Positions 1 to 5,036 of a stretch of DNA of 5,036 bases are shown piece by piece. The stretch lies in contig JAKAGC010000379.1 of NCBI GenBank assembly GCA_021817755.1, forward strand, positions 1 through 5,036, given 5' to 3'. The notes below the pieces were generated by a model that saw nothing but the letters and a program-made list of their open reading frames with translations, did no database searches and was not told where the DNA came from. A program made the translations under genes and the position numbers. The stretch is from Acidobacteriota bacterium. GTDB taxonomy: Bacteria > Acidobacteriota > Aminicenantia > UBA2199. How positions within the stretch are numbered: the first letter of the stretch is position 1; the number at the start of each line of letters is the position of its first letter.

Positions 1-1
1 A

Positions 2-1774
2 AAAAATCATCTTGTTGAAATCGGTTGGTCTATGATTGATGCAAAAGATGAAAACCCAGAACCGAAAATCGAATCTTACCTATGTCGTATCCCGGAAGAT
101 GAACAACTCAAACGCCGCATTACCCGGCTCACCGGTCTGAAAACGGAAGATTTATCCGCTGGTATTTCTCAAGAGGAAATCTGGAATAAGGTTCTGATGG
201 ACGCCCGGCAGGTAGCTTCATTCAATAATTCTCAAATATGCCCATCCGTCATTCATTTTTCAAGTTATGAAGAACCATTTCTTTATCATATGCATTTACA
301 ATTTACCCCTCAACAATCCTTCCCTTTCGATTTTATTTGTACCCACAAACTGGCAAAGATTTTATTTCCATCACTTCCGCGTAAAAGTTTACGTGCTGTC
401 GCCGGATTCCTGGGTTATTCCGTACCGGAAATGAGACGAGCCGCTCATCATGTGACAGCCAATATTTTCATCTGGCAACGCATGACCGGATTACTCAAAG
501 AAAGAGGAATTTTTACCACAGAGCAATTCGCTTCTTTTCTTAGAGATTCGGAAATAACTATTAAATCCGGAACGAAAACTAAAAATTCAAAAACCCCACA
601 ATGGCAATTCCCCATGGAAAAGAAAATACGTAAAGAATTACCCGATTTACCGGGTGTTTACCGTATGCTTCGTTCCAATGGCGATATTTTGTATATCGGT
701 AAGGCTACCTCTTTAAAATCACGCGTGAACAGTTATTTCTACAATAAAAAACAATACCGGAAAGGGGGGATTACGGCAGAAATGTTAAGCCAGGCGGTGG
801 ATTTGAATGTTACGGTTACCGGGTCTCCCCTGGAAGCGGCACTGCTGGAAACCGACGAAATAAAAAGATATTCTCCGCCCTATAATATCGCCCTGCGTAC
901 ATGGGAACGGGAGATTTTGTTTTTTTCTAGGGATTTCAAATTGGCTTCTACTATTCCCGGTGATGCTTTTCCTATCGGACCCATTCCTTCCCGGAGGTCT
1001 CTTGTTTCTTTAGGGGGTATTGCAGCCTTACTGAAAGGAGAACAGTTAATCCATGCTGTGGACTCTTCAAAAGATGATGAAACCGCTTTATCCGTTTTAT
1101 TGGGAATCGAACCCGAATACCGCCCGGATATCGATTGCTTCAAACAGGGGGTAAAACTTTTTAAAGAACGAAACGTTTTTTCTTTTGAAGGTCAGGATAT
1201 CCGGTTCGTGATTTCTGAACTGCTGAAATTTGGAAAAGAACTGCGTAAACAGGAATTGGAAATGCTTAAAATGCAGGAACAGGAAGAACTAAACGAAGAA
1301 GAGGAGTTATCACCTGAAGAATTAGAATCGGAATTACCGGAAGAAGAGATGGAAGAATGGATTTGGACACCTGAACATGTGGCCAATGCATTGGAACGAA
1401 TGGTGAAGCATGGCGCGCAACTGATCCGCAGAGCCCGGTGGTTCTGTTTACTTAGTGAGAGTTGCCTGGCCTGGAATTCGTCACGGACACCGGAAGAGTT
1501 AAAATGTCGACTGTTAAAAATAAAAGGAGGAGAAATCATCGGGCAGGAGAACATTGCGAATGGACAAGAGATTCCTATTCCCGAAAGATACACGCTTCCT
1601 TTTGCTCAGCGGAAACAGCATTTCGATTTAATGACTTATGACCGGATGCAGGTACTTACTACTGAAATCCGGCGGTTACTTTCCGGGAATAATGATATCG
1701 ATATCTCTTTAAAGATTAGTCCGTATATCACTCTTATAAATAAAACATTGGTTCAATTACTTCAATGGGTTTAA
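2..1774 (+). CDS. DnaQ-like exonuclease / GIY-YIG nuclease fusion, 5'-truncated by window
   Basis: Partial gene: the frame is open to the left edge (residues KNHLVEIGWS precede the Met at 32-34), so that Met is internal and the true start lies upstream. Residues are numbered from it. Residues 1-150 look like the later part of a DnaQ-type 3'-5' exonuclease: EIGW, RITRLTGL (30-36), an ExoII-like HFSSYEEPFL (75-84) and an ExoIII-like region at 118-148. The first acidic motif is outside the window. ExoIII reads RRAAHHV where HRAxxDA is usual, so this domain may not be catalytic. Residues 203-288 form a UvrC/Cho-type GIY-YIG domain with GVY 208-210, YIG 221-223, Arg231, Glu273 and PPYN 282-285 all present. 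GPIPS (316-320) recalls the segment after GIY-YIG in UvrC. Residues 404-443 are very acidic; the rest of the C-terminal half is unrecognised. A role in cutting or repairing DNA is likely; the substrate is unknown. No UvrABC partner is visible. Confidence 0.93.
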   Translation, partial: KNHLVEIGWSMIDAKDENPEPKIESYLCRIPEDEQLKRRITRLTGLKTEDLSAGISQEEIWNKVLMDARQVASFNNSQICPSVIHFSSYEEPFLYHMHLQFTPQQSFPFDFICTHKLAKILFPSLPRKSLRAVAGFLGYSVPEMRRAAHHVTANIFIWQRMTGLLKERGIFTTEQFASFLRDSEITIKSGTKTKNSKTPQWQFPMEKKIRKELPDLPGVYRMLRSNGDILYIGKATSLKSRVNSYFYNKKQYRKGGITAEMLSQAVDLNVTVTGSPLEAALLETDEIKRYSPPYNIALRTWEREILFFSRDFKLASTIPGDAFPIGPIPSRRSLVSLGGIAALLKGEQLIHAVDSSKDDETALSVLLGIEPEYRPDIDCFKQGVKLFKERNVFSFEGQDIRFVISELLKFGKELRKQELEMLKMQEQEELNEEEELSPEELESELPEEEMEEWIWTPEHVANALERMVKHGAQLIRRARWFCLLSESCLAWNSSRTPEELKCRLLKIKGGEIIGQENIANGQEIPIPERYTLPFAQRKQHFDLMTYDRMQVLTTEIRRLLSGNNDIDISLKISPYITLINKTLVQLLQWV

Positions 1775-1937
1775 ACTTCAATTGGTAATCCATCTATCCG
1801 TAAATGAATTTCCAAATTCAGCAGATCGAATTTTCTATAAAAATGGATACTAGTATTTCAATAGTAATATAATTTCGGAAATCTTGTGTGATATCTTTTA
1901 GATAGAATTTGAAGTAGAATCAAAGAGAATTTACTCA

Positions 1938-1969
1938 TTTTGAAACAAATTCGATCCTTTTTTGAAACA
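1938..1969 (+). repeat. Paired 10-bp direct repeat, candidate regulator binding site
   Basis: TTTTGAAACA occurs exactly at 1938-1947 and again at 1960-1969, with starts 22 bp apart, about two helical turns. A looser match (TTTGAAGTA) lies at 1908-1916, 31 bp from the corresponding base of the first copy. Direct half-sites about 21-22 bp apart are typical of AraC-family and of some LytTR-type regulators, and an AraC-type regulator is encoded about 500 bp downstream. The repeat is seen directly; its use as an operator is inferred. Confidence 0.45.
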
Positions 1970-1974
1970 TTAGT

Positions 1975-1999
1975 TATAATCCCTTTTAAGTTTTATATT
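1975..1999 (+). promoter_or_regulatory. Candidate -10 boxes for the peptide gene
   Basis: A perfect TATAAT lies at 1975-1980, five bases after the second direct repeat, but no good -35 hexamer sits 16-18 bp upstream of it. A second candidate, TATATT at 1994-1999, would place its -35 region just downstream of the direct repeats, a geometry more like an activator-dependent AraC-type promoter. Either gives a 5' leader of roughly 85-105 bases that contains most or all of the inverted repeat at 2014-2073. Which box is used cannot be settled from sequence alone. Confidence 0.35.
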
Positions 2000-2013
2000 A
2001 TATATGTATACAG

Positions 2014-2073
2014 ATCAAGTGATGGCAATTGGGATGGAGATGAAATTATTAATTGCCATTAATGATACTTGAT
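2014..2073 (+). repeat. Large imperfect inverted repeat in the peptide gene leader
   Basis: ATCAAGT (2014-2020) pairs exactly with ACTTGAT (2067-2073), and ATGGCAATT (2022-2030) pairs exactly with AATTGCCAT (2051-2059). This gives a 16-bp stem with an asymmetric internal loop (1 versus 7 bases) and a 20-base end loop. It ends four bases before the ribosome binding site of the peptide gene, so as RNA it could affect translation or mRNA stability; as DNA it could be a protein-binding palindrome. No T run follows directly enough for a standard terminator. Confidence 0.6.
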
Positions 2074-2077
2074 TTTT

Positions 2078-2084
2078 AAGGGGG
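2078..2084 (+). promoter_or_regulatory. Ribosome binding site of the peptide gene
   Basis: AAGGGGG stands five bases before the ATG at 2090. It is the clearest purine-rich binding site in the window before a short open frame, and is the main reason, besides the peptide's own motif pattern, to accept this 50-codon gene as real. Confidence 0.7.
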
Positions 2085-2089
2085 AAAAC

Positions 2090-2242
2090 ATGAAACCTAA
2101 ACACGAAAAAACACTAAATCTGGGAAAGGAGATAATTCTGAACCTTGATAATCTATTGGAACCTGAAGAGCAAGAGAAAATCAAGGGCGGAACTCATACT
2201 TACCCACAAGGAAACACAGATGTACCCGTTTATTGTCTTTAA
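2090..2242 (+). CDS. Double-glycine leader peptide, probable RiPP (class I lanthipeptide-like) precursor
   Basis: A 50-residue peptide with Lys, Leu and Glu-rich residues 1-34 ending in KIKGG and a 16-residue tail, THTYPQGNTDVPVYCL. The leader pattern LNLGKEIILNLDNL (9-22), then an acidic helix-like stretch and GG (33-34), matches the layout of Bacteroidota-type class I lanthipeptide and GG-leader natural-product precursors (L-x-L-x-K-E-x-I-x-x-L ... GG). LNLD at 17-20 also recalls the FNLD box bound by LanB-type dehydratases. The expected fate, from known families, is cutting after GG by a C39-peptidase transporter and export. The core offers Thr35, Thr37 and Thr43 for dehydration and Cys49 for a thioether ring, but no Ser. 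It has its own ribosome binding site upstream and a terminator downstream, so it is probably transcribed alone. No LanB, LanC, radical SAM or transporter gene is in the window, so the modification class is inferred only from the leader. Confidence 0.78.
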   Translation: MKPKHEKTLNLGKEIILNLDNLLEPEEQEKIKGGTHTYPQGNTDVPVYCL

Positions 2243-2251
2243 TTCGGGGGG

Positions 2252-2278
2252 AATTTTAGCCTATTCAGGCTAATAATT
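2252..2278 (+). repeat. Small hairpin just after the peptide gene
   Basis: AATT then TTAGCCT (2252-2262) pairs with AGGCTAA then, after one bulged T, AATT (2267-2278) around a four-base loop ATTC. It begins nine bases after the stop codon. An A-rich rather than T-rich run follows on the + strand, so it is not a standard terminator by itself; it may protect the 3' end or work with the stronger hairpin that follows. Confidence 0.55.
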
Positions 2279-2280
2279 GA

Positions 2281-2343
2281 AAAAAAACCGGGCCGGGATG
2301 CGATCGAAATAATCATTATCATCCCGGACCCGGGTTTCTTTTT
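2281..2343 (+). terminator. Strong rho-independent terminator, probably bidirectional
   Basis: CCGGGATG (2293-2300) pairs exactly with CATCCCGG (2320-2327). The stem continues outward, past a bulged A and one extra base, as AAACCGGG (2285-2292) with CCCGGGTTT (2329-2337). The right arm runs into TTTCTTTTT (2335-2343). The left arm is preceded by a run of A, which becomes a U run on the other strand, so the element could stop transcription in both directions. It separates the peptide gene from the sensor gene, arguing that they are not a simple operon. Confidence 0.85.
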
Positions 2344-2371
2344 GTATGAAGTTTTACAAAATTCTATATAC

Positions 2372-2400
2372 TTGAATAATAATATAGTTTATTGTATATT
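2372..2400 (+). promoter_or_regulatory. Candidate promoter of the sensor gene
   Basis: TTGAAT (2372-2377) and TATATT (2395-2400) are 17 bp apart, a good sigma-70-like spacing, in the short AT-rich gap between the terminator and the sensor start. Transcription would begin near 2407, giving a leader of about 22 bases. A weaker alternative, TTTACA (2353-2358) with TAATAA (2377-2382), would begin further upstream and keep the GGAG at 2404-2407 in the transcript. AT-rich sequence gives many chance matches. Confidence 0.35.
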
Positions 2401-2428
2401 TATGGAGATAAGAAAATGAAGAGAAAAG

Positions 2429-5036
2429 ATGAAAAAAGAATGTAATTTATTTTCTACTTCGCAATTACTCACCTTTATATTTATTTTTATAATCATTCTA
2501 TTAATGAGGAGTTATTTATGGGGATTAGACCCTCAAAAACCCATTAGTAGATACCTGGTAGATCAATGGGAGATGGCGGATGGGATCCCCTCCAATACCG
2601 TAAATACAATCGCCCAAACACCTGATGGTTATTTATGGATTGGCACTTCCAGCGGTATCGTTCGATTCGATGGCGTTAAATTTCAAACCATTTGCTTTTC
2701 TCAAAAAAAAGATAATTATCCACAAGATATCCAGAATCTTACGGTTGATAGAAATGGTACACTCTGGATTGGTGGTTCCAGGTATTTGACTTCATTCGAT
2801 TATAGAACCGGTCAGTTTCGGATATTTGATAAAAAAGATGGGATAACCCAGGATGGTATCCGATATATCAAAGAAGATAGAAACGGTAATCTCTGGATTG
2901 CTTTTAATTCGAGCTATGTCAATCGTCTCTCCGATTCTGCATTTACTGCTTTCGATTCTTCACATGGACTTTTCGGGAAAAAAATCAATGCGATTCTCGA
3001 AGATAGCAATGGCAATTTTCTTTTCGGTTCCCGTGAAGACGGCATATTTTCATTTAAAAATGAGAAATTCTTTAAATTCCCCATCGCGGATATGGATAAT
3101 GTCATTATTACAACAATGTTCGAAGATATAGAAAAAGAGTTGTGGATCGGTTCTTTTAATGGATTATTTAAAGTAACCCCAAACAGAACCATTAAATATA
3201 CAACAACGGAAGGATTGAACGGAAATCATATTACAAGTATTTTGGAAGATAATGACCGCAATTTATGGATTGGAACCACAAAAGGGCTGAATCGATTAAT
3301 CAACTTACCGGATGGTTCAATACGTTTTGAGAATTTGCTTAATTCTGTTTCTATATATTATCTTTTTGAGGACAGGGAAAAGAGTCTATGGGTAGGCACT
3401 GAAGTTGCCGGCTTATACCGCTTAAAAGAGAGAAAATTTATACCTTATGAACCTTCCGGCATTGGTTTTGGAGATGTTCCGTTTTCTCTATATGGAGATC
3501 AAAATGGGAATACCTGGATAGCCACAGCAGGAGGGAAATTATTTCGTACAAATGACAGCCGGTTAATTGAAGTTCCCACACCTCAGATACTTTCCGGTAT
3601 AGGTATCACAGCTATTGCCGAGGATGCACAGGAAAATCTCTGGTTTGGAACAATCGGAAAAGGGGTTTTTCAAAAGAAATCCGATCTTTTTTTTCAAATT
3701 ACTACACGTCTAGGGCTGGCAGATAATGTAGTCATCTCCATATATAGAGATAGCCGTGATAACCTGTGGTTTTGTACTTTTGACGGAATAAGCGTACTTC
3801 GTTCACGAGATGGTATTATCGAATCGTTTAAATCCACAGATGGCCTGCCTGGAAAAGAGTTTCACAATGTGTATGAAAGCAGAAACGGGGATATTCTTAT
3901 CACTGGGGATAATGGTATTCTCATCTTGCCAAAAGATTCCCTTGACGCTCATTTTTCCACGAACATAATTCCTGAGGAAAATGAAAAAATATTTCTTTGG
4001 CCCCCAAAGACGGTTATCCGTGGAGTTTCTTCTACTTGTATCTATGAAGAACCCGAGTCTCCAGGTGTGACTGAATCCATCTTCTGGATCGCAACACAAG
4101 GGGAGGGATTAAAACGCCTAAAAATAAAAGAAGGCAAAATTGTTTCATTTGTAACTGTTTTGGGTATGACCAATGATTCTATTTACCAGTTTCTTGAGGA
4201 TTTACAGGGTAATTTCTGGTTAACAGGCAATTATGGAATTATTCGGGTTTCAAAAGGCGAATTGAATTCCAGGGTTTTTGGAGGAATTGATAAAATCAAT
4301 TGTACTTACTTTGGGAAATCAGATGGGATGGATAGTCTCGAATTTGATAACAAATTTTCCAGGAATTCGGTCCTAAAAACCAGTGATGGTGAATTTTGGT
4401 TTATTACTAAAAAAGGAATTACTACGGTGAACCCCGATAAAATTCGAATCAACCAAATACTCCCACCCATAGTGGTCGAATCGCTGGATTTTGGATCGCA
4501 GTCTATCTCTATTCATCCCGAAAAAAGCGGAAAAGAGCCATTTACATTCAAGGGTGTGACAGATGTCCGAATATATTTTACAGCGCCGACATTTTTATCC
4601 CCTGAGAAAGTACGGTTCAAATACAGGTTGGAGAATTTTGATACCCAATGGGTTGCTTTAGAGCCCGGACAGGGACGGATGGCTTATTATAAAAAACTAT
4701 TACCCGGAAAATACATATTCAGGGTAATTGGGTGTAATGCCGATGGTGTATGGAATCTAACCGGGGATTCCGTATCATTTGTATTGGAGCCCATTTTTAT
4801 TCAATCAATTGTTTTTAAACTCATCGTTCTTTTTTTTATAATCACATTGATTGTGGTTGTTTTTTATTTCTATAGAAAACAGAGTTTACTCAAGAAGATA
4901 AAATATAAAGATTCTCCTCTGAGTCCGGATTTCGCCGGAGAGAATATTCAAAAACTCACCCAATTAATGGAAAATGAAAAAATATATGCGGATGCTGAAA
5001 TATCCCTGCAATCATTGGCAGATCGAATGTCGATAT
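2429..5036 (+). CDS. Membrane sensor: Reg_prop beta-propeller, Y_Y_Y domain, TM helix, AraC-type domain (3' end beyond window)
   Basis: 869 codons are visible with no stop. The ATG at 2429 is chosen because it is the only in-frame start that gives a full N-terminal export signal (MKKE, then a hydrophobic run at residues 13-26); an in-frame stop lies at 2417. About 14 blade repeats of the type D-x-N-G-x-L-W-I-G follow, with cores near residues 68, 112, 155, 197, 238, 279, 320, 362, 404, 446, 488, 552, 596 and 656, enough for two seven-bladed propellers. A Y_Y_Y immunoglobulin-like domain spans about 678-787 (YRLENFDTQW near 732, then PGKYIFRV). One transmembrane helix is at about 798-815, followed by basic RKQ. 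Residues 825-869 (KYKDSPLS, KLTQLMENEKIYADAEISL, LADRMSI) match the linker and first helix of AraC-type regulators attached to such sensors. There is no histidine kinase or receiver domain, so it looks like a one-component regulator: outside propeller senses, inside domain binds DNA. The ligand is unknown; glycans and exported peptides are both possible. Confidence 0.93.
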   Translation, partial: MKKECNLFSTSQLLTFIFIFIIILLMRSYLWGLDPQKPISRYLVDQWEMADGIPSNTVNTIAQTPDGYLWIGTSSGIVRFDGVKFQTICFSQKKDNYPQDIQNLTVDRNGTLWIGGSRYLTSFDYRTGQFRIFDKKDGITQDGIRYIKEDRNGNLWIAFNSSYVNRLSDSAFTAFDSSHGLFGKKINAILEDSNGNFLFGSREDGIFSFKNEKFFKFPIADMDNVIITTMFEDIEKELWIGSFNGLFKVTPNRTIKYTTTEGLNGNHITSILEDNDRNLWIGTTKGLNRLINLPDGSIRFENLLNSVSIYYLFEDREKSLWVGTEVAGLYRLKERKFIPYEPSGIGFGDVPFSLYGDQNGNTWIATAGGKLFRTNDSRLIEVPTPQILSGIGITAIAEDAQENLWFGTIGKGVFQKKSDLFFQITTRLGLADNVVISIYRDSRDNLWFCTFDGISVLRSRDGIIESFKSTDGLPGKEFHNVYESRNGDILITGDNGILILPKDSLDAHFSTNIIPEENEKIFLWPPKTVIRGVSSTCIYEEPESPGVTESIFWIATQGEGLKRLKIKEGKIVSFVTVLGMTNDSIYQFLEDLQGNFWLTGNYGIIRVSKGELNSRVFGGIDKINCTYFGKSDGMDSLEFDNKFSRNSVLKTSDGEFWFITKKGITTVNPDKIRINQILPPIVVESLDFGSQSISIHPEKSGKEPFTFKGVTDVRIYFTAPTFLSPEKVRFKYRLENFDTQWVALEPGQGRMAYYKKLLPGKYIFRVIGCNADGVWNLTGDSVSFVLEPIFIQSIVFKLIVLFFIITLIVVVFYFYRKQSLLKKIKYKDSPLSPDFAGENIQKLTQLMENEKIYADAEISLQSLADRMSI

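Larger units (their letters stand above)
1775..2089. other. AT-rich intergenic region before the peptide gene
   Basis: A 315-base stretch with no convincing gene on either strand. Its first 130 bases show only weak AT-only symmetry, such as AAATTC (1814-1819) facing GAATTT (1828-1833) before a short T run, which might be a poor terminator for the nuclease gene. The right-hand half holds the paired direct repeats, a TATAAT box, a run of alternating T/A (1991-2010) and a large inverted repeat leading into the ribosome binding site. The features in the right half suggest a dedicated regulated promoter for the peptide gene rather than readthrough from the nuclease gene. Confidence 0.6.

Noticed and set aside
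880..1143. Open frame on the - strand, 87 codons
   Set aside because: Lies wholly inside the nuclease gene on the opposite strand, with low-complexity, Ser/Lys-rich product and no recognisable motif.
1192..1593. Open frame on the - strand, 133 codons
   Set aside because: Its long Ser/Asn run is the mirror of the Glu-rich codons of the nuclease gene; no start signal or domain.
1814..1838. AAATTC/GAATTT hairpin with a short T run as terminator of the nuclease gene
   Set aside because: Only six A/T-rich base pairs and an interrupted T run; too weak to call.
1843..1872. Nine-codon frame MDTSISIVI in the intergenic region
   Set aside because: No ribosome binding site and no conserved peptide pattern.
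2506..2547. GAGGAG followed six bases later by ATG (2518), a textbook start signal
   Set aside because: That ATG is out of frame with the sensor and reaches a stop after nine codons (MGIRPSKTH); using it would lose the sensor's signal sequence. Probably chance.
2853..3192. Open frames on both strands of about 92 codons each
   Set aside because: Both overlap the continuous, motif-rich propeller reading frame and show no motifs of their own.
3803..4099. Open frame on the - strand, 98 codons
   Set aside because: Inside the propeller sensor gene, opposite strand, no recognisable content.
2555..4450. Recurrent short DNA similarity across the sensor gene
   Set aside because: Explained by repeated protein blades (D-x-N-G-x-L-W-I-G), not by a DNA repeat or CRISPR array; spacing follows protein repeats and copies vary at the base level.

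Overview
The window holds two long protein genes, both cut by the window edges, with a short peptide gene between them. All three read on the + strand. Base composition looks moderately AT-rich (judged by eye, not counted). The combination of a Reg_prop/Y_Y_Y propeller sensor joined to an AraC-type DNA-binding domain and a double-glycine peptide of the Bacteroidota class I lanthipeptide style points to a Gram-negative environmental bacterium. Bacteroidota, or a lineage rich in such sensors such as Candidatus Aminicenantes, are the likeliest sources. A clear purine-rich ribosome binding site before the peptide gene and no obvious Bacteroidetes -33/-7 promoter make a classical Bacteroidetes less certain. 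The taxonomic call is inference.

Region 1 (2-1774) is the 3' part of a DnaQ-like exonuclease / UvrC-type GIY-YIG nuclease fusion. The GIY-YIG site looks intact, while the visible exonuclease motifs are changed at key positions. A poorly conserved C-terminal half carries a strongly acidic stretch.

Region 2 (1775-2089) is a 315-base AT-rich intergenic stretch with no convincing gene. It holds a 10-bp direct repeat (TTTTGAAACA, copies 22 bp apart), a TATAAT box, and a large inverted repeat just before a strong ribosome binding site.

Region 3 (2090-2242) is a 50-codon gene for a probable ribosomally made, modified and exported peptide (RiPP). It has a 34-residue leader ending in Gly-Gly and a 16-residue core with three Thr and one Cys. 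It is followed by a small hairpin and then a strong, probably bidirectional, terminator (2252-2343).

Region 4 (2429 to the end) is a membrane-anchored sensor: signal sequence, about 14 propeller blade repeats, Y_Y_Y domain, one transmembrane helix, then the start of a cytoplasmic AraC-type domain. It has no histidine kinase before the DNA-binding part.

The most interesting reading is that the peptide gene and the one-piece membrane sensor/transcription factor form a functional pair. The sensor's DNA-binding domain could act on the paired direct repeats upstream of the peptide gene. The adjacency, the repeats and the domain layout are visible; the functional link is inference, and no modification or export enzyme lies in the window.
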